This document shows positions 10,600-21,055 of a stretch of DNA of 64,000 bases, piece after piece; position 1 is the stretch's first letter, and every line of letters begins with the position of its first letter. The position numbers and the translations under genes were made by a program. The notes under the pieces are model-generated. The model did no database searches. It was not told the origin of the DNA and saw only the letters and a list, made by a program, of their open reading frames with translations. The stretch covers positions 70,313,176-70,377,175 of the forward strand of contig CM043969.1 of the NCBI GenBank assembly GCA_014529385.2. The letters run 5' to 3'. Source of the DNA: Adiantum capillus-veneris (lineage: Eukaryota > Streptophyta > Polypodiopsida > Polypodiales > Pteridaceae).

Positions 10600-11287
10600 T
10601 TTAGCACTCCAATAACAACTGAAAGAGAGAGAGAGCACACGTGTCACGGAGTGGTGGAATTCCACCCTAGAGAGTATTGGCCCCAAACCTTGACGCCCCT
10701 TTCAGTATTTCTTTATATTACTTGAACTCAGTACAATACCGGTACTCGCGTTCTGCTTCTTCTCACTGAAGCGTGCCAAAGAATGAGCCCTTTGCACATA
10801 TTTAAAGGCCCTTGGCCTTGAAAAGCAGTTTACATGAAAAGCTTGAAACTCAATAGCAACTGGCTTAAAAACAGACGCCTAAAAGCTGCCAGTGTAAGCT
10901 GAAATTTGTACAACTCTTCCACGTCAACCATTAGCGTAAAACATGGAAATCCGTACAGTTCTACCACGTCAACTGGCCTGCATAAAGTCCGGACTTCCAT
11001 ACAAGATGCCACGTCATCAGTCAACGCGTTTTGCGGGGTGTCCGTAGTACGTACAACAGGTACCACATCATCAGTTTTCCATGCTGTCTTTTGTGTGTGA
11101 GGGTCCAACTTTATTTTAATGCCTTTGTCACTTGGGCCCCATTGGACGAGGTCCCATAAGTTGGTGGGAACTTCTTCCGCTTTTTCTTCTTCTTTTGCTT
11201 CTGTTTCTTAGGGTTTAGGCTACTCCGCCGAGATCTGCATGTTGGCCCCCGTTCTTGAGTGGCTTAACATGTCAGCAATTTGTGACA
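10600..11287 (-). repeat. Family Y LTR, minus strand
   Basis: Read on the minus strand this begins TGTCACAAATTGCTGACATG and matches the Y LTR at 14104-14823 throughout, including the R/U5 block (10676-10720), the GA/CT tract and the GAGTGCTAAA segment. Its 3' end is missing where the copia 1 LTR ends at 10599. It lies head to head with the plus-strand Y LTR that follows. Confidence 0.82.
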
Positions 11288-11696
11288 AACTCCATGTTTC
11301 ACGGTGGTAGCTATTGACGTGGCATACTGTACAGATTTCCAGAATTTACGATGCAAGCTTTTGGGTCAGATGCTTTTGGACCAAAAGCTTTTGGAGTCAA
11401 TGCTTTTTATGTAAATTGTTTTTAGAGGGCCAAGGGCTACATATGTGTAGAGGGCTAATACTCTGGCATGCTCCCGTGTGAGGTGAAGAGACGGAGTCCC
11501 GGCATTGTATTCTGTTGAAGCAATATAAAGAAATATCGAAAGGATCACCAGGATTTGGGGTCAAAGCTCTCTTGGGGGGGAACTCGGCCACTTCCCGTCT
11601 CATGTGTCATAAACTCCCTCTCAGCTCAATTGTTTGAAGTGTTTAAAGTTGTCTTCTCTATTCTTTTTCGTTGGCATGTGGTGCCCTCCCGTTGCA
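11288..11696 (+). repeat. Family Y LTR, plus strand (5' part missing)
   Basis: This shares with the Y LTR at 14104-14823 the GCTTTTGG-rich U3, the AGGGCCAAGGGC segment, the R/U5 block (11521-11566) and the end just before the primer site (CCGTTGCA). The first part of the LTR is missing; it starts at the head-to-head junction with the minus-strand copy. Confidence 0.8.
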
Positions 11697-11697
11697 G

Positions 11698-12125
11698 TGG
11701 TATCAGAGCTCGAGTTGTGTGCTTTTCTAAAAGCATACTGGTCCTACCAAAGAGCGGACAGAGCAAGATTGCGCTTCCAGATTTCACGAGATATTTTTCT
11801 TGCTTTTTGGGGGAGGAAGAATCAAAGAATCTTCGTGTCCCTACCTTGGACTTACTAGCCATTTCCACCCTTAGTCCATTGCGCATTGGGCGTGCTCCCA
11901 TCTTCATCGCTTTGTCTTAAGGGGCATAAGCCATAAAGAACCGAAGACCACTTGCAAGAGAAGGATGAGATGAAGAAGAAGGAGTTTGTCTCGACAAACC
12001 CTACCCATTGACGCGAGCGGATTTTGATTTCGATGATTTTGAAAAATAAAGAAGGTTTTGGCAGAGTGGTTTACCCTGAAATGCTTACGATGGACACCGT
12101 GATGGACTACAACTAGAAATTCCTA
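11698..12125 (+). mobile_element. Family Y primer site, leader and gag start
   Basis: TGGTATCAGAGC at 11698-11709 is the initiator-Met tRNA primer site. The roughly 250 bases that follow match the leader of the other Y copy at 14825-15075 (AGAGCAAGAT, GAATCTTCGTGT, CATCGCTTTGTCTTA, CATAAAGA), so it is a real internal part of the family. The gag start region of the element is here, as a relic. Confidence 0.75.
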
Positions 12126-12435
12126 TAATTTGCCAGAAGGTCAAGTTTGACAGGCAAAAAGGGTTGTTAGAACCATTGTTTATTCCAGATAAGGTATGGG
12201 ATAGCATTGATGGATTTTATCTTAAATCTTCCAAGAACGCAGGCAGGGAATGATGGTTTATGGACCATTATTTGCAAGTTCAGCAAACAGGCCCATTTTA
12301 TTCCTGTCAGGAAGAAGATAAAATCTGCTCATATGGCACGATTGTTCATGTACAATGTGTTGAAGTACCATTGTATGTCACAACCAATTGTTAATGATCG
12401 TGATTCTTGCATAACAAGTTCATTTTTACTATTTT
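12126..12435 (+). pseudogene. Gypsy integrase scrap
   Basis: An open stretch carries the end of the integrase zinc finger (CQKVKFDRQK) and the start of the core (MDFILNLPRTQAGNDGLWTI, FSKQAHFIPV, MARLF). It is close to the integrase of family X. It may be the remaining pol of the Y element just upstream after internal loss, or a separate relic. Confidence 0.82.
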
Positions 12436-14103
12436 TGAGATTCTACATCCTTGAGTTACATTTTACATATATTTTTGCCATTATACTATTGGAGTATGGC
12501 CTATAAATGTTTGATATGCTCTAGCTCGAGGTTGTTTAGATTCTGGCTTTTTGAGTACACTTACTCCCATGGGGGATAGAACTTATGATGGTTGGCTTTC
12601 CTGCTGAGAAATCTTTTAGAGTGAGTGCTTTAGTTCTGGGGTAAGAGCCTACTTTAGAGATGGATATTTCGGACCCTGGCTAGTGCTAGGTTTGTAACAA
12701 GTTAAGATATTTCTCCTACTCCTATACTCCCCTTTGTTGCTCGTCTGTCCCAAAGTGAAAAATATCCCCAAAAACTCCTAATTTACATTTGTAACTTATA
12801 AACAACATCGGATCAGATGGGCTCTTGGAATTCTTAAAGTAGTGGTTGTGTGGCACTTTTAGTTGACTTTGAACTGGCCCTTGAGTTGGACTAAACATTA
12901 GGCTTTTACTCATAAACAGAGCCAACATTTGTTTAGGATGATAGTTATTTGGGTAATAGTTGATTTCTCTAAACAATTTGGGTATTGATCTTCTCTGGCT
13001 TATCCTTGCCCTTTGAATAAGACTCATTTCTGATATCTGTTGAAGTTCTAGCATTTACGAACTTTTCTTAACTCTATTAATACTATGGGTGAAGCTTTGA
13101 TGTTATTTGACTTGGTGAATATGGCTGTGATTTTTAAATTCTGGGCTTACAGATTGATAAGTGGTTGTGATTTAACTGAACCTCACCAGCTGGTTGTTGA
13201 GGGTGAATTTTCTTTTTTGGCATTAAAAGGCTTGTTTTAACTCTATTAATACTATGGCTGAAGCTCTGATTTGACTGTGATTTTTGATACTGGGTTTTCT
13301 GTTATTGAGGCCACGGTTTGGTGTAGAAATTATTTAAAACTCTGTCTTTACCAAAGAGAACTCTAGAAAGCATTTCAAATGGAAGTCGGCTTTCAAATAC
13401 AAAGTAGTGGGTTATGGCATTTAAGACCAGGCTGTTATCTTTTAAGATTTATGATTACTTGTTTTCGCCATTTGGCAAACATCTTGTAAACCTTTGTCGT
13501 GACTCTACGTTGAAAAAACTGACATCTAAACATTGTAACATATGGTTTTAAGAAGAAGTGGTAGATAATCTAGATATTCTTAGACCATAATGAATGACTA
13601 CTCAAAACAAACTTTAGTAGACTTAATGTAGTAGTGGTTATGCCACGTGAATCATAAGGAGGTGATGGCCTTCTGATCCACATTACTATTCTAATATATA
13701 TGTATATATATATTTAAATCGGATGAGAGAGGTGCATAGCTTATCTGGTTTCATCATGCTTTGAATACATAACACTTTAAAAAAATGAAATATTAAAAGG
13801 ATCTTTTTGACTCTTGGATCAAAAGGGGTGGTGGCCTTCTGATCCCAATGATTACACTTTAAAATTAATGGGAACTTTTGACACTTGGATCAGAAGGGGT
13901 GGTGGCCTTTTGATCACAATGAAAACATGTGGAAATACACTTCTTTAGGTTTATCTACTTACTTTTTGATGGGTTATTTGTCTCCTAAATACTTTGCACT
14001 ATTTGATACTCTAAAAAGGATACTAGGTCCAAGTTAAAAACTTTTTAAGTAGGACTTGGATAAGAATTGATAGGTTCGTTGACACCTATAATACGTATTC
14101 AAG
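12436..14103. repeat. Gene-free stretch with dispersed repeat R3
   Basis: No coding region is recognisable. From about 12600 it resembles 52300-53760. Shared words include AAGGGGTGGTGGCCTTTTGATCA-type segments (near 13650, 13825, 13895 and 53485) and a common end (TTGGATAA.AATTGATA, GTTGACACCT, CATTCAA). A local duplication (TTAACTCTATTAATACTATGG near 13075 and 13238) is also present. The family and its ends are unknown. Confidence 0.5.
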
Positions 14104-14709
14104 TGTCACAAATTGTTGACATGTCAAGCCATGGAAGAACGGAGCCAACCTGCAGATCTCGGCTGAGAGGCCTAAACCCTAAGAAGCCGCAACAGAATCA
14201 ACAAAAGAAGTTTATACCAACTTTTGGGACCCCATCCGATGGGGCCCAAGAAACTAGAAGTAGATCCCACAAGAAAAGACAAGCGTAAAAAAATTGATGA
14301 TGTGGCAACTAGTACGAACGCCCGAGTTTTGTTGGCATGTTGAGGTGACAGTTTGTACGGATTTCCGGATTTCGTGCTGTCTGTGCTGATGTGGTAGTGT
14401 ACGTATTTCCGCGTTTTGCTTTAACATGTGTTGTCGTGGGGGAGTATACATTATTCCTTGTTTTGCGTTGACAGCTTTTTTGGCAAGATGCTTTTTGGAA
14501 TAGATGCTTTTGAGTTTGAAGCTTTTCATGTAACCGCTTTTCATGGGCCAAGGGCCTTTAAATATGTGCAGAGGGCTCATTCTTTGGCACACTTCAGTAC
14601 AAAGGTGCAGAGGGTGGAGTACCGGCATTGTACTGAGTTTAAACAATATAAGGAAACACTGAAAGGGGTGCCATGGTTTGGGGCCAATACTCTCTGGGGT
14701 GTTGCATGT

Positions 14710-14749
<40 letters not shown>

Positions 14750-14823
14750 CAATTGTTATTGAAGTGCTAAAAGTTTGTTTAGTCTGTTCATTTCCATTGG
14801 CACGTGGTGCCGTTCTTGTGACA
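14104..14823 (+). repeat. Family Y LTR, full length
   Basis: A 720-base LTR from TGTCACAAATTGTTG to CTTGTGACA, one base before the primer site. It contains the R/U5 block at 14644-14689 and a (CT)n tract at 14711-14745. It is the reference copy for family Y here. Confidence 0.85.
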
Positions 14824-15125
14824 GTGGTATCAGAGCTTTAGGCGTGTGCTTTTCTGAAAACATACCGGGGTCCTACCAAAGAGCAAACAGAGCAAGATGG
14901 CGCTTCCAAAGTTCACTGGAAATTTTTTTAAAGGAATCTTCGTGTATAGACCCCAGACTTTTTAGCCACTCCCACCCCTACTTCATCGCGCATCATGCAC
15001 GCTCCCGTTTTCATCGCTCTGTCTTATAGGTCATAAACCATAAAGACCACTTACGCAAGACGGATCAATTTTTTTTTCAAGCCATTGTTTTTTCTCAAAG
15101 GCAGTGCCATGCAGTGATGGACGTC
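14824..15125 (+). mobile_element. Family Y internal region, very short
   Basis: The primer site TGGTATCAGAGC is at 14825-14836, followed by a leader and a gag start reading MALPKFTG near 14897. Only about 300 bases separate this LTR from the next Y LTR in the same direction, so this is a miniature two-LTR derivative. No pol remains. Confidence 0.72.
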
Positions 15126-15460
15126 TGTCACCAACTACTTACGTGTCAAGTCACTGAAGATTGGAGCCAACCTTCAGATCTCAGCTGAGGGGCCTAAACC
15201 CAAGTGAAGAAGCTGAAGCAGTAGGAGAAGTTTTACCGACTTACAAAGTCTTGCCGAGTGGCCTATTTTGAAAGAAGACCACCAACTTTTGGGGCTGCGT
15301 CCGATGGGGCCCAGAGGACATAAAGGCATTAAAATAAAGCTGGACCTTCACACACCTGTAACCAGTCGATGACGTGGCAGAGAAGTACGGAATTTCGGAT
15401 TTTGCGTTGGCCTGTTGACATGGCAGAGCTGTTGTCACGATTGTGACGTATTCTTTGTGT
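15126..15460 (+). repeat. Family Y LTR, 5' part
   Basis: This begins TGTCACCAACTACTTACG and follows the Y LTR through the ACCTTCAGATCTC, CCGATGGGGCCCA and ACGTGGCAGAG segments, then ends about halfway where LTR W takes over. It is the 3' LTR of the miniature Y element. Confidence 0.75.
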
Positions 15461-15858
15461 TGGATTACCTTCTTGCTTGATTTTGCAGATACAAAGATGT
15501 AGCAGATCCGAGACCCTCGATTCTTCCAAGGATGCGTCCCTTCGCCCAAGAGTCGCACCTATTCGGCGAATAGCTATGCCTCTTCAACGAATGGCTGCAC
15601 CTTTACGCCGAAGGGTCAGGACTCTACAGCAGAGGGACACAACTATTGGCTTAGAGTCGTGTCTTTTGACCTATGGTCATGTCTCTTCATCGTATCTCTT
15701 CAGTTTCTATATAAGAACACCCTTGTAACACATTTCAATCATCCAATCAATCAAACACAGAGTCTTCTGAGTCCTGTCTCTGAGTCAAGTTCTAGTTTCT
15801 TAAGTTTTAATCATAAGTTTAAGAACTTAATTAAGGATTAGTAACTAGAATCCTTACA
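15461..15858 (+). repeat. Copia-like LTR W
   Basis: A TATA-like TTCTATATAAGAACACCC (about 15696), a TCAATCA/ATCAATCAAACA run and a clean CCTTACA end before a primer site mark the 3' part of an LTR. Its 5' end is blurred against the Y sequence. Confidence 0.68.
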
Positions 15859-16425
15859 ATGGTATCAGAGCAAATTTTTTTCCGGGGACCCGAAGGTTGC
15901 GAGTCTCTCACCCTCGCCACTACCCTCTCCCCCCTCTCTTGGCATTGCATAGAAGTAGAGGAAAGGTGGTACACACACGAACGAGCATGAGGTAACATAA
16001 ATTTTTATGTTCCAATTCTATATGCAAGACAGAAGAGAGGTGTGTGTGTGCGGCGTACCCGGAGGACCCTGCGTACAACCTCTTGGTTGGTGCCCCTTGC
16101 GCTGCTGAGTACCACTCCCTTGCTCTTACCCCTCCAGGCGGCACCCTTTCACAATATTCTCGCTGAAGTGCTGGCTGAATTGCTGGGCTGTATTGAACCT
16201 TTGCGCTCGCACCTCTTCGTCAAAGGGTACGATAGAAGGCACCCCTCCACTTCGGTGACACCCTTTTGGATCTGCTCTCGCACCCCGCGAACACACACAG
16301 GAGGCAGCCTGTCACCAGCGTGTGACTACTATCTATCTTTTTTGTTGATTTCTTTCTTATTATCTATTTACTTTCACTTTTTGGAAACACCCCTCGGGAA
16401 ATCTAACTGCCCTGCATTGCATAGC
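15859..16425 (+). mobile_element. LTR W primer site and leader
   Basis: TGGTATCAGAGC lies at 15860-15871. The following C/T-rich leader has an open stretch (16042-16428) without recognisable gag similarity. What became of the rest of the element is not visible. Confidence 0.5.
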
Positions 16426-17573
16426 TAGTGTGGAACTGTCCAGAGGGAGTCCAGGCCTGAGGGCAAGAGAGCCTAAGGTTGGACAAGGACTATGGTTAGC
16501 CAAGTGGGGTCATTGACTAGCCAAACAAGAATCCTTTGTTACAGAGGCTACATTTCAGTTCTGGGTGTGGCTACAGTGTACAAAGAGGGTCAGATGACCT
16601 AGAAAGATACAATGGCAGCATCTCCTAAAATTTAGGGAACTGCTATTTTGAGACTTGAAAATGTGTTTGCGTCATTACCTCCGGAATGACAAGGAGAACA
16701 TTTTCTTACTCTGTCGTGAAGTCAACTGGGCGACCGGTTGGGAGATTTTTAGGCGGCAACCCCGAAACGGGAAAATGCTTATAAATGTGCCAAGTGGCAC
16801 TTTCTGGTGCACTTTCCTCATGGAAGAGAAGGGGGCACTGATTTTAGAGAGGAGAAGGGCTCATTTTCAGTCTGTCACAGGTTAAGAGCTATGGAGTGCT
16901 TGCTTTCCCTCCTATGTACAGTGCGGTGCCAGGAGTGATGCCCTGCACGCTACGCACTGCCCTCTCTCTCCCCTATGGCAGTATGTTATGCCCCTCTAGT
17001 GGGCTTTTCATTTGACCAATGTACAGTTGTGTGGGTTCATGCGCAATTGCCGAGGCAAGAGCCTCTTGCACAGGTACTGGATGAGCTAGCGGCCAGTCCC
17101 CCGCAGGTACAGGTGAATTCGGAGAGGTTTCACGCCAGAAATCTCGTCCGATTCAAAGGGCAAGTAGCCCTATAGGTGCGGGAGCTCGAGGACTTGCTAC
17201 GGATGTGACCGGCACGCGAAACGGAGCCCGAAACAGTAAATTACAGCCTGCTGTGTATTTTTGCAAGTTTAGGGTTTTGGCCCTAAACGGTCCCTAATAC
17301 CCCCAGGAGGTCCGGGGACGCGAGGGGACCGCTGTACAGGTGATCTGGCGCATTTTCGGGGCTGAAAACAGAGAATTCAGCGTGCTGCAGATTCTCGCCA
17401 GGTTTTGCAAAGTGCTCGTATGCGTCGGGAAAGTCAGTCTATGCGTGGGAATACTGACTGTGAAGGGTCCTAGTACAGTTATGTTGCCGAAATCGGGCTG
17501 GAACAGTTGAAATTCAGCCAAGTCTGTGCGGGGCAGCTTGTAGGGAACCACAACGTTTATTCCCTCTGTTGAA
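16426..17573. other. Unassigned repeat-like sequence
   Basis: Short open stretches occur (16655-16885, 16975-17175) but none matches a family I recognise. GC-rich words and the LTR-like end that follows suggest that the second half is U3 sequence of an LTR ending near 17690. Confidence 0.3.
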
Positions 17574-17690
17574 CAATAAAGAAATACCGAAAGTGGCGCC
17601 TAAGTTAGGGGCCAATCTGGTATCGGTCTTCTCATACAAGTGCAATCTAGCAGCCTGTATCCCTCTCCCCTTTGTTGTGTCTTGAAAGTA
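17574..17690 (+). repeat. LTR end Z
   Basis: The block ATAAAGAAATACCGAAAGTGGCGCC followed by GGGGCCAAT (17574-17616) matches the R/U5 block of families X and Y. The stretch ends near GAAAGTACAG. It is probably the 3' end of the 5' LTR of element H, but no clean primer site follows. Confidence 0.5.
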
Positions 17691-18508
17691 CAGGTAAAGT
17701 GGACGACAAATTAAATGGGTGAAAGTAAATAAGGTTTAAGTTTAAAGTCTACCGCCCTTTTTGGATTGAACAGGCCGGTTTCACAGCCTACCCCCTTTTC
17801 GGCTACGCTCCCCTTTCTCAAGAGGCATACCCCTTAGCGCTGGATTGCTGGAATCGCTTGGGCTGAAAGCGGTGGGTTGAAAGCGTTGCATCGAATCGCT
17901 GTTTTTTACGTAAAAGACAGCAGCAGCAGCGTTAATTATTAAAGTTATAAAATAAACCCAAATTTTCTAAGCCCCAAGTGTGGCCGGTCTACCCCAAAAT
18001 TATTACTCAAGTGTGGGCACTCTTGGGCTGATAACATAGAAAAGGAAAGAAAACTCATAAGAATGTTTGCACACCAGCGATATCAAAATTTGCACGTTGC
18101 TCTTTCTCCCACCGCTGGATTTTGGGGCCTTCTCTGCGCGCGTGCCACATGGTTGATGGAGAATTCAACGCACCCGTCCCATTTCTCTCGTTTATAGACG
18201 AGATTCTTGAAGTTCTACGGGAACACGACGTGATCATTATACTCGACACTTCTGAACCTGAAGTATTGTGACTCCCGATACCTCGGAGCCAGAACCCTTT
18301 CTAGATAGCGTTTCTGTTCTTGGAGTACGCATTTTAGAACCTGTTCCTGCAGCAGCACCTACTCCCACACAGGTTCCAGTTCGCGGCTTCTAGGATTACT
18401 TGGTCTATGTAACCCACCATCATGCCGCTCCAAAAACAGGTCCTGCCTGCAAAGTATCAGTTTGTGAGCTTGTTCCAAGTTATCAATTACTCCCCCTAAG
18501 GAGTCGGC
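17691..18508 (+). other. Leader-like stretch before the H open frame
   Basis: No gene is recognisable. A short frame around 18140-18270 reads like an acidic fragment (FIDEILEVLREHD). Position between LTR end Z and the 18509 frame suggests the leader of element H. Confidence 0.35.
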
Positions 18509-19239
18509 ATGGCCGAATTACAAGATGGCAACGACTCTATTCCACTTGAGGACCCGATATCAGTTCTCAAAGAACAAATGGCAGCACTTGCCAGGAGCCT
18601 CACATCAATTCACACTCGCTTAGAGCAAATGCACACGCAAAACACTTCTTGGACGACTAATGCTGCTGCTCCGCCATCTTCTTCCAACGCTTTAGTGGTT
18701 GACCAAGAAGAACCACTCAAACAAAAGGCTTCGGAACTCAAGTATTCTCACCCAAAGCATGGTTTCTCAGAGACAACTAGACACAAAGTACCTTCATGCG
18801 AGCAACAAAAGTCTCAGCATGAATATTCTTGGAAATGCTACAGTTCTAAGCAAACTTCTTATCGGAATCATTGGCAACAGAAGCAGCAACGTGAAGCTTC
18901 CAAAGGATCATCAACGATATCAAGATGGGATTACTTAGTGGCACATATATCCAACCCTAGTCGAGTATTCGATCGTGAATGTCGCGACGTTGGACAAGTT
19001 CCCCCTCTCAAGCCATGCCCTACATTTAAGTCTTTCTTAATAGATGGTGGTAAAGTTGAAAATTTATTGATCCTTTCCTTGTCGAAGCGGATTCTTCAGA
19101 GGTCTAAGGGGCAACAGCTCCCTGGACCTCCCCCTTCTCAATTGGAAGCCTTAATACCCGTTGAAACAGTTGAAGATTTAAAAGATTCCGGTTCTTGTGT
19201 GACAACGGACAAGCACATAACCCCTTCTATGGCCGTGAT
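18509..19239 (+). mobile_element. Element H, open frame (unrecognised), left part
   Basis: An open frame starts MAELQDGNDSIPLEDPIS and contains a predicted coiled coil (VLKEQMAALARSLTSIHTRL), then a Q/S/K-rich stretch. It has no cysteine-histidine knuckle or protease motif in this part. The start and composition suit a gag-like protein of an LTR element, but I do not recognise the family. It stops at the insertion point of the X element. The sequence at 29050-29500 is presumably its continuation. Confidence 0.45.
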
Positions 19240-19601
19240 TGTCACAAACCGGTGACGTGGCATGGCCCTGGACACACATTCCCAAGTGGGGCAGCATACC
19301 GGACACACTCATTGGTTGGACATGCCCGAAAAACGTGGAAGACAGGCTGACGTGGCAGTCCGAGATTTTTGACACAAAATGGGGAAGCTTGCTGACGTGG
19401 CAGGGCGTACTGATTTCCGCTTTTTACGCTGCTGTACGGAATTCCCAGATTTATGTTGGCTGAGATTTACTGGCTGCTTTTGGCTTAGTTGCTTTAATTT
19501 TAGAAGCTTTCGACTACCTGCTTTTGGGCATTCCTTGTAACTTATAAATTGGTGGGCAGGGACCTCACTCCTCAGAGCATCTGGACGCAGAGTCTGAGAG
19601 T
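19240..19601 (+). repeat. 5' LTR of X copy 2 (3' part missing)
   Basis: It starts TGTCACAAACCGG and matches the 3' LTR of the same element on both sides of the module inserted there. Similarity stops after GCAGAGTCTGAGAG, so the R/U5 end and the primer site are not visible. Confidence 0.82.
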
Positions 19602-19619
19602 AAGTTCAAACTTCAATTG

Positions 19620-21055
19620 CAGATTGACATATGTGTGAACAGATTAATTAAGTATTCCAGGGATCTGAGATTGGCGAGACATCTGAAGAATTACCTGATC
19701 GATAAGATTTACTTGAGATGGCGTGTGGCCATTGCTTCTCTTCTCAGGTAGGGAGGAAAGCCGAAAAGAGAGACAAGTACAGAAAAGCAGAACCTGTACT
19801 CGCCGAAAGACATGGACAAGCGAATCAAAAAGCAAAGCTTCGGAAAGGGCAAGAAAAAGGCAAAGAAGCCTCAGTTTCTAACAGTTCTACAGAGGAGTCA
19901 TCCTCAAACAGTTCGAACTCCGATAATCACATGTTTTATGCAAAGAAGAAACATTTTTATAAAGCCAACCAATATGACTTCCTCGAAGATAAAAGCAAGA
20001 AAGTAAAAGAATTTAAAGAAGGTGGATAGTACATTCGAATCCTTTTCTGGGTTCCGAGATGCTCGAACATGGTGGTCCACTCTTCTGCTGAGAAAGGAAG
20101 CTTTGGTTAAATGGTTGAACTTCAAAAGGCTTTTTATTTCTTCTTGGCTGACTTGGGAGTACGAACGAGACATACGAACCGCTTGGAATCATCTTTGGAT
20201 GACCAAGGGAGATTCTTTGGACATTGATTGCGAGAGATTTTGGAGCTCTTTTTACTAGCTTCTTTATTTAAGAAGGTTTCGTTTAAAGAACAAATTGAGC
20301 GGTTTTGTTGCGGACTTCCTACAGAGATCCGAGACTACTGCTTGGAACAAAAACCAAATTCTATTCAAGAATTCATGGGTCATGCGAAACGGGGTTTTTC
20401 GATATACTCGGGCAATCTGACTTACCTCACTGATGAGATCTTGACTCAGAGAACCCAATAGACTTCTAATAATGAAAGTAAAATGAGCAAGAGTTCCAAA
20501 GAAGAGAAAAGAAAGATACACGTCCTCAACAGACTTTTAGAGAAAGGGCCATCTATCTCAAAGAGGGGAAGTGTTTTGGTTGCGGGGAATTTGTACACAT
20601 CTTCGCAAAGTGCCCCAAAAAGGCACAACAAGAACAGATTGAAGACAGGCCAGAGAGTTCTAGAGCAGCAGAGAAACGTGGCAGAAAAGGCAGATGAAAG
20701 CAGAACTGGTACCACATTGCGTGGGGCTCGAACCGAAGCAGATGAACGAAAGCACAAAACTTTACCGCACTTAGGGCAAAGTGAAAGATCAGGAAGCCCT
20801 CATTTTCTTTGATGGAGGAGCCAAGGCCAACTTCTTTTCACTTGAATTGGCGGCTCGATTTGGAATTACGCCCGACAGGCTGAGGCCACAGGCAGAGGTA
20901 GTTCTAGCGGCACCCGGACGGGATGTTGCCATTGCACCGATCATTGGCAAACTTCGTTTGCAATGTCAGGGGTGTTTAGGGCACGAGGACTTCTACGTAA
21001 TTCCCTTGGGAGATTGTAACGTCCTCCTCGAAATCCCTTGGTACCACAAGAACAC
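19620..21055 (+). pseudogene. X copy 2: gag, zinc knuckle and protease
   Basis: A retrotransposon gag core is visible around 20130-20420 (RTAWNHLWMTKGDSLD, then FKEQIERFCCGLP and DYCLEQKPNSIQEF). A CCHC knuckle of the form CFGCGEFVHIFAKC follows near 20570-20615. A retropepsin-like protease runs from about 20785 to 21050 (IFFDGGAKANFFS, then FYVIPLGDCNVLLEIPW). The order gag, knuckle, protease is that of Ty3/gypsy. The segment ends at the solo LTR. Confidence 0.82.
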
